Shown here one piece after another: positions 15,001 to 26,700 of a stretch of 64,000 bases of DNA. The DNA comes from Trichoplax adhaerens (Eukaryota; Placozoa; Uniplacotomia; Trichoplacea; Trichoplacidae): the NCBI RefSeq assembly GCF_000150275.1, contig NW_002060947.1, positions 2,779,740 through 2,843,739 on the forward strand, read 5' to 3'. The notes below the pieces were generated by a model, which worked only from the letters and a program-made list of their open reading frames with translations, made no database searches and was not told the DNA's origin. Made by a program: the position numbers and the translations under genes. The number at the start of each line of letters is the position of its first letter. Position 1 is the first letter of the stretch.

Positions 15001-15700
15001 CTTTCCGGTGAACATTCGCGAGTTACTTTAGAAAATAGACATGAATACGTTGCTAAAGCATTAAATTATCGTTTGCATGAGTTTGATGATCATATTGATG
15101 CCATCAGAGAAGGCATGTCCAAGGTTATACCGGTTCCGTTGTTGTCTTTATTTACTGGACAAGAACTAGAGCGTATGGTTTGTGGAAATCCGGAAATACC
15201 TATAGATTTACTGAAATCGGTATCAACTTTTAAAGGGGTTAAAAGTGATTCACCAATAGTGCAATGGTTCTGGGAAGTATTAGAAGGTTTTTCCAGTTAT
15301 GAGCGTTCGTTATTTCTACGCTTTGTTTGGGGTAGAACCAGATTACCACGTACTATAGCAGACTTTCGTGGTCGTGATTTTGTACTTCAGGTAAAATCTG
15401 GCTATATCAGTGAAACTATGTTATATGAAGTTAATAATTTCCTACTGTTACAATTCAATGTTTTAAATTAATGTTCCTATTCTGTTAACTTAGGTATTAG
15501 ATAAGTATTCTCCACCTGATGATTTCTTGCCAGAATCGTATACGTGCTTCTTCTTACTTAAAATTCCGCGATATTCATCCAAAGAAGTTTTACGTGAAAA
15601 ATTGAAATACGCAATTTACTTTTGTAAGTCTATCGATACTGATGATTACGCAAGAATTGCCCTAAATGTCGACATGACAATGGAAGATGATCTAATTTAA
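1..15700 (+). CDS. HERC2: HERC2-type giant HECT E3 ubiquitin ligase (5' part outside window)
   Basis: HERC2 proteins are HECT E3 ligases that pass ubiquitin from E2 via a cysteine thioester to targets, in DNA repair and centrosome/trafficking roles. I could join 43 exons in phase (about 3,650 codons). Domain order: cytochrome-b5-like, MIB/HERC2, SH3-like, UBA-like, CPH, ZZ, DOC, RCC1-like domain 2, RCC1-like domain 3, HECT. This is the order of vertebrate HERC2 from roughly its first quarter onward; the first RCC1-like domain must lie upstream. First exons: 1-247, 331-510, 596-775, 845-936, 1031-1939, 2016-2195, 2325-2461, 2511-2841. Last exons: 14181-14264, 14440-15390, 15494-15700 (stop TAA). 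The frame is open from base 1, so the first exon may start outside the window. Odd points: one GC-AG intron at 6393, a 49-nt intron proposed at 2462-2510, and a C-terminus that stops soon after the catalytic region, without the long acidic tail I recall for the human protein. Confidence 0.96.
596..936 (+). other. HERC2 cytochrome-b5-like domain (exons 3-4)
   Basis: Exons 596-775 and 845-936 join through a split Gly codon and encode the b5-like fold, with [17 protein letters not shown] at its start and a GHSEEA motif near the end. A true cytochrome b5 has HPGG for its first heme histidine; here that place reads QAPCSEE, so only the second histidine is retained. As I recall, human HERC2 also lacks HPGG, so a non-heme docking role is likely. 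The acceptor at 596 was chosen because it is the one that keeps phase with the donor at 511. Confidence 0.85.
1031..2841 (+). other. HERC2 conserved helical region between b5 and MIB domains
   Basis: A long single exon (1031-1939) encodes [20 protein letters not shown] and later RPAVLGNK, both close to vertebrate HERC2. It is followed by exons 2016-2195, 2325-2461 and 2511-2841, the last ending SGVLALTQ. The 2325 exon carries SGWQ, which matches the vertebrate CGWQ. The next junction (donor at 2462 GTAAGC, acceptor ending at 2510) gives a 49-nt intron and is the only phase-consistent solution I found. cDNA might move it. Confidence 0.8.
3091..3460 (+). other. HERC2 MIB/HERC2 domain (split over two exons)
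   Basis: Exons 2960-3157 and 3323-3524 join in phase 0 after GPDWKWGDQ and continue [19 protein letters not shown]. The domain ends in [16 protein letters not shown]. These are hallmark residues of the MIB/HERC2 module, an SH3-like fold shared with Mind-bomb ligases. After it come exons 3623-3802, 3955-4163, 4255-4428 and 4488-4715, helical repeat sequence with [20 protein letters not shown] matching vertebrate HERC2. Confidence 0.93.
4799..5014 (+). other. HERC2 small beta (SH3-like) module
   Basis: The exon encodes [20 protein letters not shown] followed by KITVMFHD and ends NRLKT. It aligns with the RLGG...GTV..I segment of vertebrate HERC2. Exons 5179-5284 and 5404-5666 follow in phase and carry helical sequence leading to the UBA-like segment. 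Confidence 0.85.
5893..6038 (+). other. HERC2 UBA-like segment
   Basis: Within exon 5741-6065 the sequence [20 protein letters not shown] has the MGF loop and spacing of a ubiquitin-associated (UBA) fold, closed by [19 protein letters not shown] here would bind ubiquitin or hold the protein together. The fold is inferred from the pattern alone. Confidence 0.75.
6142..6887 (+). other. HERC2 CPH domain and following SH3-like module
   Basis: Exons 6142-6392, 6467-6578 and 6665-6887 encode [39 protein letters not shown], and then [18 protein letters not shown] with [11 protein letters not shown]. The first two form the CPH domain (shared by CUL7, PARC and HERC2, where it can bind the p53 tetramerisation region). 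The last is a second small beta barrel. The junction within the CPH domain uses a GC donor. Confidence 0.9.
6393..6466 (+). other. GC-AG intron in HERC2
   Basis: The exon ends ...ATCAAG and the intron starts GCATGT, ending TCTTTAG before CTGGACTGT. Joining here gives [16 protein letters not shown], which fits the family without gap. No GT donor in this stretch gives an open frame. GC-AG introns are a known minor class of U2-type introns. Confidence 0.85.
6982..7130 (+). other. HERC2 ZZ zinc finger
   Basis: Exon 6982-7306 encodes CNQCYAKP, then [16 protein letters not shown], then NTHEHDF. This gives three C-x2-C type pairs and the paired histidines of a ZZ finger, a zinc-binding module that reads N-terminal peptides such as SUMO or histone tails. 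The first cysteine codon lies two bases after the exon border. Confidence 0.93.
7170..7960 (+). other. HERC2 DOC/APC10 domain
   Basis: The end of exon 6982-7306, exon 7441-7638 and the start of exon 7773-8069 encode a galactose-binding-like jelly roll: [20 protein letters not shown], then [11 protein letters not shown], then [19 protein letters not shown]. This is the DOC fold found in APC10, Cullin-7 and HERC2. Confidence 0.92.
7985..10202 (+). other. HERC2 RCC1-like domain 2 (seven-blade propeller)
   Basis: Exons 7773-8069, 8510-8823, 8899-9076, 9371-9624, 9713-9860 and 9975-10202 encode repeated blades of the RCC1 type, such as [62 protein letters not shown] and [15 protein letters not shown]. 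All splice phases agree. Intron 8070-8509 (440 bp) is the longest in the gene. Confidence 0.96.
10276..12199 (+). other. HERC2 region between RCC1-like domains 2 and 3
   Basis: Exons 10276-10504, 10593-10768, 10839-11145, 11263-11633, 11721-11846 and 11928-12199 join in phase. They include [30 protein letters not shown] and a SGWGWRFVV motif. These match vertebrate HERC2 between its second and third propellers and look like another jelly-roll-like fold. I do not recognise a named domain. Confidence 0.88.
12307..13890 (+). other. HERC2 RCC1-like domain 3
   Basis: Exons 12307-12505, 12656-12870, 12944-13181, 13268-13461 and the first part of 13579-14098 encode RPDDWSL, then blades with [55 protein letters not shown] and [10 protein letters not shown]. 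The order and spacing equal those of vertebrate HERC2. Confidence 0.96.
14440..15700 (+). other. HERC2 HECT catalytic domain
   Basis: Exon 14440-15390 (317 codons) and the last exon 15494-15700 encode the HECT domain. It opens with [20 protein letters not shown] (N lobe) and contains [14 protein letters not shown]. The C lobe carries [12 protein letters not shown], in which the Cys codon at 15545-15547 is the expected thioester cysteine. The active site is therefore intact. The protein ends [14 protein letters not shown], a short tail. Confidence 0.97.
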
Positions 15701-17753
15701 GTTATTATTATTGTAATTAATCAAAATAGCATGATGTGCTTATAACTATGATTTTTAAAATTCTGCGTATTTTAGTGCATCAGGAACTATTTAGTGTTAA
15801 TAAGAAAAAATCATTTTAAATCTGTAGATATAGCACGTGTATGACATCGAGAAGGACATAATTTACCTGTAATATCCATTTGATTTTACTACGTTGAACG
15901 AATTAACGATTACTTGCGTATCGTTTGCTGATGTGTAGTAGTCAAATTACATTAAACACACTAATTATGTGAACAACTGGGGATTGTCAGTAAGCCGGAT
16001 AATAAGCACAGTATTATATGATATACTGATGATTGATCGACATTGTTTATTATTTATATCTTTAATGATCAAAATTACCCCATGGTAGACAACGTAGTAA
16101 TTTTTGCTCTATAATATCTGTTGATATGTCATTGACAGATACACTTTGGTGTTATCTATGGATATAAATATTTGATTTGACAATTTGTTGTACGCAGAAG
16201 AATATATGGTATTTTGTGAATGTTTTCAACAAAGTAATAATAAATTATGCAGAATATGTAATTAACCTATATTTATGGAGGGCCATGATCTTTCTACGTC
16301 AATTTTACCGATCTGTAAATTGATGCTATCAAATGCAAATAATGATGTTTATAGCAAAATTTAAAGAGAAAGCACTTAAGAATAGGAGATACAGCCAATT
16401 TTTTTTCGTACTGTAAATAGTACAATAAGAGATATGATACATTTGGCCCAAAATTCCGGTTTAATAGTCTCTTAGGTATACAGTAAAACAAGATATCTTA
16501 TTTGCCAAGTCACATATAGTAAAATATTGTAGATAGTCTTGACTCGAATTAACAAAATCTAGTGGAAAGTATAGGCGGTATATTCAGTTAGTTTATTACA
16601 TGAGACCAATTCTAAAAAAAGTGGCTTCTGCTAACCGCTGTGACATTAATGTGCTGCATAAAAATTATCAATTAAATCATGATTTTATTTTTAATATTTG
16701 CTATATTTTTAGCTTCTGTCTTCAAGTGGTAATGCCTTACTTTAGTTCAGATTTTATGAGATGAAATATTCCCATTTCATAATTAATTAAAAAATTACAT
16801 GAGTAAAATTAGAGTTATTTTGAAAACAAATCGACTCATATTTATAAAATTAACGATGAATGGCAGAAAATTGGTAGGACTATCAGTTAGGTAGGACAAA
16901 TGGACAACCTCATTAAAAAATTTTGGTAACGTCATTAATTTCATTTTCAGCGCTAAAAAATTAACAAACCAAACTAAATATCGTAGCGCCTCTTATGAAA
17001 TAGTTATGTCAATGTAGATTGCGATTAATGTCATTTATTTCTTTGATATCCTCTATTTGCTTACTTTAACACTTCTGTATGATTGTCTACTATTAAATTG
17101 CAATTATAAGATTAAGTAGTAACAATATTATCGACAAGTAAACCATGAAATAAACAGAAGATATTAACAATAACAATCTTCAAGAATAGCATTTTATTTA
17201 ATACCGTGTCAAATAACTTATTCTTGAATAGTAATCCTATTATTTCAAGTAGTGTCTTGTTGAATGTACCGAGCAATTGTTTGTTTTTATATATGCACTG
17301 GACGATTAATCATGTATATGAGTATCGTATAATTATTGATTATTTTTATTTAATACTAAAATGTCAGTATTAGTCTATAATAACAATGTAAAATTTTAAA
17401 TAGTAATGTTTGAGGTAATGTACTGTATAACCAGAGGAGAAATGTTATATGCAGATAGTAGAACTTGAAAATTACAAATGCATATGAATATACCGCATTT
17501 TATGTATATTTCGTAAATATATTTATAATAACGATGCCTATGCAATGGCACTTATTCGTATTCAAGATCACGTTAGTAATTAATGCAACAATCGAAGCAC
17601 ATGATAGACTCATTTTCTTCGCTTAGCAATTAGATGAATACATTCTCTTTTAACAGATCAATTGCCATCTCTTGTAATTTTGAAATATCCCTAAAAGAGG
17701 ATATCGCACTCATTTTTATGCACTTTGAGCAACACAAAGATAGCTAAAGCTAT
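15701..17753. other. Convergent intergenic spacer
   Basis: The spacer separates the 3' ends of HERC2 (+) and the RhoGAP (-). It is AT-rich with no persuasive coding exon. An AATAAA at 16239-16244 could serve HERC2, and a TTTATT at 17345-17350 could serve the minus-strand gene. Both assignments are guesses. Confidence 0.5.
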
Positions 17754-20700
17754 TTATACCAACGAAATATGTTGTACATCTTTTCGAGTAGTACCCATAT
17801 TAAATTGGTGTTGCATTTTTTCAAATAATTCCTGATCTTTTTCCGCATCTCTTTCTGCACCTCTTTCTGTATCACCATGAGTTGGCGTAATTAATAAGTG
17901 GATTTCAGCGGGTAAGCCAGGCGTTTGTTCTACCCCACTACCGGTAATCGATGAATTTTGTACTGTGTACATATTTTCAACACTTTTAGCTAGGAATTGA
18001 GAAGATGCTGTATAGGAAGAGGCTACTGGACTTGTATTTGCTGGTTGTTTATACCTATTTTTTGATTCACAATTAGATGAGGATCTAGCACGTCCGTATT
18101 CACCTTCAAATGGATGATTACTAGATGAATTATATCGATTATTGATTGGATAGGGTGATGCTTTAAAGGCAACATTGAATTGATCGATAGATCGATTCGG
18201 TATGCCTTGTGGCTGACCATTAGGATAATTTTGAGTATGATGACGGCTGAATTCATCTTTTTCAGGTGCAGCTAGTGGTGGTTGATAAATGTTAGGTGAT
18301 GACGTTGGTTGGCGATCTTCATGATGACCCATCGATGATGAAGTAGCAAATTGTATATCTACAGTTTCATTACGATTCCATTGTTCTACATGTGCTATAT
18401 TATTGTAATTGTCATATGTTTGATTACGATACTGGAATGAACTTCGTCGTTGTGGCATATTATTTGGTTTATTTAATGAATTATTTAATGGATATTCCTG
18501 ATAGCTATGATCACGACTAGATCGATGTTTAGTACTCTGGGAGCGAGTAATTCTGCTATTACGATTACTATAGTTGCCATTACTAGTATCAGTATTGACA
18601 GGATCTTGATTTGGCACTTTAGTTTTATGTTGACGTAGTCCGTCTTGTTGATGGAAAGTAGGTATAATGTTTAAATTGTTGCCATTGTTAAAAATATTAT
18701 TGCTACTGGCGATAACAGCGTTATTGGTGTTACTATTGTTATTACTAGATGTTGTTATATTACTATTATTGATAGTACTATTATTATTGTTATTATTAGC
18801 GCTACTATTAATATTGGTATTACTATTAGCGTTTATAAGTTCCAGATTAGTGCCGCGCATAGCTTGCTGTCGCATTCCATCTTGAGAAAGGATATTGCTC
18901 TTGATATCATTACTGTTCTTGATATGGTCTTGATTTGGCGTTCTTATAGTTTGTTGGTGATTGCTATCCTGATGTGATGTTCGTATAGTTTGCTGCCTCA
19001 AACCATCATGATGATGTTGAAATGTTGGCATTATACTTAGATCAACATTATTAACAATGCTACTACTATTGCCATAATCTTGTGTTGGTGTTCGTATTGT
19101 TTGTTGTCGTACACTGTCTTGATTATGAAATGTTGATGTTATATTAACGTCTGCGATACTGCTTCCACCATTGCTATTCATATTAGATTGCTCTTGATTT
19201 GAAACTCGATTGGTTTGTTGATGTAGTCCGTCTTGATGACGAAATGTTGGCATAATACTAATGTCACCAACACTATTTTCACGAGGACGCGAGGGTGATG
19301 CTGGTTCGTGATATTCGTTGCTTCTAGCTGCTAAGATTGTTGATAAGTTGGTGTCACTAACTCGATCACTGTATCGCCGTAATAGTGGATTAGTAGTAGC
19401 AACTGAAGAAGAAGAATTGGGGTAATCTATCTCACTATTGCTACTAGATGACGTATAACTGTTAAGATTTAAGGTAGCTGGATCATTGCCAACTTGCACT
19501 TGCTGTTGATTCAATGTCGTCTTAAGCCTTCGATTTTCACGTATGCTATCATTATTATGATGCTTAGCCGCTTGGAACTGGTTCTCCGATTGGTTACTCT
19601 CGGTATTGCTACCATTAACTGTTGCCTGTGATATCGGTATAATTTCAGTTTGTTTTAGGCCAGCATTGGTTGAAGATGGCAAACTTAAGTTAGATGCCGT
19701 TAGTTCTGATCGGTCAACAGTCTCTTTTGTATTACTATCATCACGTTTCAGTTTCTGTCCCAGATTTAAAGTTTCATTGCTTTCTTTCTCCCTATAGAAT
19801 TTATACCTTAAGTTATAATCTGCGTTTTGATTTATAAGGGACAGAGTATGGTATATAACTTTCCTCAACTAAATTATTGTCGCTGTAATTTGTTAGTATT
19901 TAAACAAAAGATACCACTATATCACTGAGTTTATCTTTATACCTAAGCAATTGCTCTTGTTTCTTGTTTAATAGCTGAACGGCAGCGGCAGGTTCCCTTT
20001 CCAGGAGCGCAAGGAAACTCTTGCGATAGAGATTGGAGGAGATCTGTCGGCAAATATAAGTATATGATTTCGTAAATTCTAACAGTAAAAATTAGTGATT
20101 GCAGCGAATTAGATCAATTTAGAGATTATCGTATCTTAATATAGCTATCTCGTTATTCTGTAAGGAAGAAAGACTACCTCAAATAGAGTAGAATTTAATT
20201 CAATAAGATCTTCAGTTATGCCAATAACTATAGGCGTGTCATCAACACGATCAGCGCTATCGACAGCGAAATCTTGATTAACATTTTTCATCTATTTCAT
20301 GACATAAATTCAATGAAAGTTTATTATTTACATTTAAATCTAAAAATCATATTAAAATATAATATTAGTAAAAATTTAAAGTTTACCTTATGCAAAATAT
20401 TTGGGCCCATAACCTTAGCCAAATTGCTGATATCCATTTTATTTCCTGGTATCTTTAAAGATGGGCATAGAGATATTAGAAAATATTGTATGTAAATAAT
20501 GCAATTTGAATGGCGGAATAAAACTACGATATTATCGAATGGTAGAATGATATTAATATGAATTTTTATTAGAGCTACCTTTTCTCCATCGTTTGTTACG
20601 ATATCATCCGCATTTTTAGCAACATTATTTAGGAATGCCACTAAAGATCTCAAAGTGTCACGATTGGGAATTGGCAGAATACAGCATAATAGCTTTAACG

Positions 20701-23700
20701 CTTCTTTTCTTTCTTCCGGCGATAGTTCTAGAACAGATATTAAGGAAAAACCATTAATTAGATTCAGAATTTATCATTATAATGAATTATTTGCGAAAAA
20801 GCAAAATGTTTGTAATAAATTTTTAGTGATTAATATGCTAACGAATATAATGCATGATTCACTTACTTTTTGTGGCTAAAAAGGAAGAATATAACTCTCT
20901 TGTTAAGAGGGGTTCCGGTAAATAACGAAAGAAATCTTTAAAAATGGAGATAACATCATGTGGTGTATGTTCGTTTTCGTCAAATTGTATCGGTTGACCA
21001 TTATCAAGATCCGCGCATATCTAGGCACGTTAGCATCGCGAAATCAATCAATTGATCGTACATCAATAATTCATTCAGTATATACGGTAATTTTTCTATG
21101 ATTAACTTAATAATCCGATATTAAGTTATGAAATTCTGTTGATCTTATACCTGCTTAATCTTTTTCTTGGATGATGCTATTCTAAATAAACCTTCTGCCC
21201 GCAACCCTGATATCAAGAATGCATAGAAAGGAAATATTGAATTTTTGAGTAAATGATAAGATTCCTGGTTTACTGCTGTATTTGTATCCAATAATTACGG
21301 TGTTGTATTAGTATCAGTTTGATTATTAGTATAAACTTTAATACCTCAATATAGGGTAAAATCATCTAACGTTCCTAGTAACTTATAACTATTAAATATG
21401 AAATGCTGTATAAAAATTGCTTATTACATTATCGTCTGTTCTTAAATGAAAGTACAGTGCATGAGCTGAGCGAGTATAAAATAACTGATTTTATATTTTG
21501 AACTAACTTGTTGTCGTTGCTATATCATTCATTAATACGTTTTGATCACTGAACTGGATATCGATAATCCTTCTACATTTAGGGTACAATAGTTTTAAAC
21601 TAAAGATTAAATTTATCTGTTTACTGACCATTTTTTTCTATAAATTCGATCGATTTGGTAACGATCAATGGTATTTTAGGTTGTTGGACAACATATTCAT
21701 CAGGATCTCGATGGTTGTTATTTTGTCGACGTTTATTTTCGTCAGAAGAGGGCAAGGTTAATGCTTCAACCAAGATCGAATTTCGTCTTTCCATAATTGG
21801 TGAAGTCAGTATATTTTGTTTACGGCGACCTTGGTTTAATCTAGGCATTTTACAGTCTTTGTTAACTTCTAGTGCAGCAATTAGTGATCGACGAAATGCT
21901 TTTGGACTTCCGAGTGATGCGCTAGCAAAAATCTGATTGATATCTTCAGCGTCTACGTCACCTTTAGTATTTGCTGATTTTTGAGCTAACTTTAATTGAT
22001 TAATCTCATCTTGTCTGGATTTTTCATCATTAGCAATTACTTTAGATAACGGAATAGTAAAAATTTTGGTCGATGTCTTGGAATCTATGAAATTTTAAGA
22101 CACGTGTAATACAGCAAATGTTGTTAATAAATTCAATCGTTATTAAAGCTAAATGTCATTATTTGCCTACAATTTTAATTTCCGTAAAATTAATAAGTAG
22201 CAGCTATTTTCTTCGATTTTAATCATTTTCATGTGTTCGATAAATTTTTTGAACTAGCTTATATATTCATAATTAGTATTATGATGCACTTTGATGTCAA
22301 AGTTTAAAGTTTATTTATCTTAAATTAGACTGAGGCAGACTATATCATCGTCATAATCACAATACGTGCTAGTATTTGTATACTAGAGCGTAATTTTGTT
22401 ATTAACCTTTATCATTGCTAGAATTATTTCTTTTCTTCTTGGAAATTCTTTTCTTAAATGAGCGCTTATGAGATGCTTCTGAAGCGTAATTCAAAATGTA
22501 AAATTTTTAAATTCTATAAATATTGGTGTAGTAATATCATTTTATAATTAGAGTTATCTGATTATAACTATTGGCACGTTTGTGTTGAGCATGATGGCTC
22601 TAATGGACTAACCTTTAGGCATTACAACATCGGTGATACCATAATCGTTTTTTAATATCTTGATCGCAGCATCTCTCAACCCTACATTTTCAGCTTTACA
22701 TAATTCAAGCATTTGGATTGTTTTCTTATTGGCAATATATTTAGTTAGCAAAGATTGCCACTGCAGTGTTTCCTTTAATTCAAGATTAAAAAGATGAAAA
22801 ATAAGTTCGATCAGTAACTATACAAATCATACCATTACTATGGATGAGCTATATTGTAATGATCATATACGTATATTAAAGATATTCTTCACTGGAATTA
22901 AAGAATCTACAATATTTGTACCATCTGCAAGTATCATGTTGATAAAGATAGTATTGGTGTTGGATGCTAACAAAATCTAATTCTATTGTGATACTGCAAG
23001 TTTATCCATAAGTAGGTAATAGGCTCGTGCTTAGAGCAGAAACGGTAGTAAAGAATCATTATTGAGATAATGATGAATAACTTATAGTTATTATTAGGAA
23101 ATGAAAGACAGATAGAATAATATGTGAGATTGAGTAGAATGGCTTGTACTACACTTATGAATTACTATAGAGGATATGTTATATTTAGTTAGTAATAATT
23201 AACTTCAATAAGTCTAAGTCTCTACTGTGTTCGAACGTTTATCAGTTTGAGTGATCGCAATATTGGATAGAACATTTGCTATAATTTTAATATGGAAAAA
23301 TTTATGTCCTTATATCTAAAAGATATCGATTCAGTTCAATTAAAATCATTCTTTGTAAGACCATGTATAGCTTATCTAACATAAATGCTAATTCTTAGGG
23401 CTGTCGATAACAGAATCATTAGAGTTAATTGCTAACATCTTCAGTCAAGTACCAAATGTAAAATTGTAATACTTTAATCATTTCCAAAGTATTTCTAACA
23501 GAAGAACTACATAATGATATAAAAGTTACCAGTTTAATTTGATTATGCCAGTTAAGCATCAATCGTCGAATCGATAACGTCTTTCTGTAACCCATTATAC
23601 AGGAAAGTCAAGGTATATTAATGAGTAGTACAGTAAAATCTATACTTGTAAGTAGTGAATCAGCACAGTATTAGTGATGATATAGTAACGTTGGAGTTAA

Positions 23701-26700
23701 AAGAGAAGGTTGACGTTTAAATTACTGGAACAAATATTTTATTAATATGTTATCATGATAGCAGGTCCTTTTGGATGAAAGTACTGATTTCCATTACTAT
23801 TGTAGTAATTATATAAGAACCTAAAAGATTTCAGTCTCTCTAAACAATTTATTCAATCTAATTCTGTTAACTTTAAGGTAGTATCAATGATTTTAATGTT
23901 GTATTAAGTGACATTTAGGATTGATAGTTAATTGTTTTATAGTCATGTTAACAAATTATCTAATAGCGATGACAAAAACATGTTGACGTTTATCGACTAG
24001 TCGATATGGCAGACATACAGACTTCAATTTATCAGCTTGTATAATAACATTGCGTATTATTATGTCACCCTTTTCATTATCCGATATTTTTAAGGTTAAA
24101 AATAATATATTTTTGTCTAGAGTGATTGTTTTCTTATAGACTAACAAGGGAACAAATAGAATAGGTCAATGACTACAATGGATGATTAATGTAAGAATTA
24201 AAAGTTTAAGCAGGCAATCTATAATAGCGTACATAACTCTGACATGATTGCTACAAGTAACACTTTATATGTTTTGAAGACGTACAGTTTTAAGCTTTTG
24301 TTAAAGATTGGATAGTTGAAGAAATAATTTTTTCGAGCATAGTTAAAAATGTAATATTGATGATATGCATATATGGAGTGTGATGATAAATGAGAAATTA
24401 GTTACATGTAACAGTCGATAAGCAGTATTACATTAGATAGATTCTTGACTGAATCGATAAATAAATTGATAAGATGATGGATGATTGCTATTTTTACGTC
24501 GATTTTTTCATTCTGTATTGACGACAGTAATACTGCATTCAAAGTTGACGGGATTTCAACTTAGATCATCATTTGTCATGGTATAATTATGAAATGTAAA
24601 GGTCGACAATTCACAAAGTGGAATTTGTAGACATGGTTTACGTTGGCTATTACTCATCTTTACAATTAAAGAATAATAACATTCTTGTCATAACCCCAGG
24701 GGATATATACATAGACATGATAATACAATCTACGTTAAGATCGCCATTGACTAGAGCTAAATGTAAGGGATATTTACTGCAAATCTTAATAAAAAATGGA
24801 ATTAAATGATTATCATCTATACGTAAGCTGTCTAGTATGCAGAAAATAACAGGAAATTTCATGATTATAGAACATAAAAGGGCATTAATAATTCAATCAA
24901 TTTAAATGAAATATTAAAACATAATTTGGGTGACAGATATATGAGAAATGGATTTGATCGTCAACTTCTTTTAAATCTAAGTATGATTTCTTTATGGCAA
25001 TATCAAAATTAAATCTTACAGATTGGAATTAAGCTCTCATAATCCGCAAAATAATATATCTCAAGTAAATACAATGATAAATATTTTTACTTAAAGTCGC
25101 AATCTGCGATCTTCTGATTCATATATCGACACCGGCATATAATAAGCTCCATATTTGTCGGGAAGTTACAATATACACCAGCAATTTTCACGTTAAATCA
25201 TAATTTATGAGATTTGTTACGTACGATCAGGATCTACTTGATTAATATCGCACATGACTCGAACAAAAAAAGCGCCATAAATTCAGTACGTTTAAGTTGA
25301 TGACGACACACAAAACTTTACAGATGGTTCCCCTTTAAGGACGAAGATCAAGGTTTACGATATTGATAGCTTTCAAACTACAGTAATTGTTTATAATGAC
25401 ATTTTCATACATTTCAAGCCGTAAAACTGATAATTTATATATAGAATCCGTTTGTCGTATCTGTCTGGCTATAACACAAGCTAATTTGACTGACTCAATG
25501 AAATCGAGAACTATTTCAGTTTAAATTTATTATTAAAATTTTCGGTCAGGTCGTATTATAGGTTTCGACGAGGCAAAGAATTGATGAGTCTCATGGGGCT
25601 GTTTTATCCAATAATGCTAAAGTCTATCTTGGTTGGTTTGAGCCTCTCTTGTGGAATTTTTGTAAACAACAAATTACAATACGGACAACGCCGAAGGATG
25701 CCGTTCTTATTGTAGTAAGAAAAGAAGAAGTAAACAATAATGTTTAACTTGAAGGATTATAATCTCCTAATGTGCACTACGATCATCAAAAAAATGACGG
25801 TACTTTTCTATGCAATATACTATACAATATGTTACTGACGAATTAATGTACATGTGTAGAAAGATAAACAAAAGATGAATACGGCAATGAAAAGTCGAAC
25901 TTATTAATATCACTTTGGCGGACGATAAAACAGTGTCTATCAAAAATAGCTGACATAGTAAAATAATAATTATGGACTGAATTAACGATAGCGAGCATTT
26001 TATCTTATCTAATACTATATTTACTGTCGTCAATGAGCGCTAAATGCTACTCTAATAATCTTCTATTGCGCATAAAATGGCATAAAGTCTCTTAATGATT
26101 AGTAGATAAGATCGGACGGTATCTGATATGATTATCCGTATCTGTGAAAAAAACCGAGCAAGGGTGAAAAAGCACCTATTTCAGCAAAATTTTACTTGTA
26201 GAATGATAACGCTGGACTATATGACAAGAATTTTTAAATGCACTGTACTCAAATAGCATTATTACGATTCCTATTATGAATGGAAATAAAATGTAAAAGT
26301 GTGAATTGATTCTAAAGTTATGTATTTGAGAAGGCTTATTTTAAATTTAACTGTTTTTCTCTAACAAATGATCAATGCTTCGTTTTGTTCTCTCTTCAAG
26401 ATTTATCTCCAACATCTGATACAACGAAGGCCATAGTTCTGTGAAACTTCACATTCTAACATTCATTATTTTACTCAAATCTAGTTATGGATATTTAATA
26501 GACGTGATACGACTAGCTAAACAAACTTAGCAATTACTGAACGAGTTCGATTAGTCGCCTAGTACCGTATTTACTGTTAGAATTATTCTATTATTTGCAA
26601 CACCCTTTGCTTGATTATAATGTTTTAGAAGCGATAATTATAGTAAAACGTTAGAATGGGATATTACTATTCATCACGATAGTGGCTAGTGTTAGAAAGT

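Noticed and set aside
18667-18885. Leucine-rich plus-strand open frame resembling a membrane peptide.
   Set aside because: It is the antisense of the Asn/Ser-rich tail of the RhoGAP (AAT/AAC codons read as ATT/GTT).
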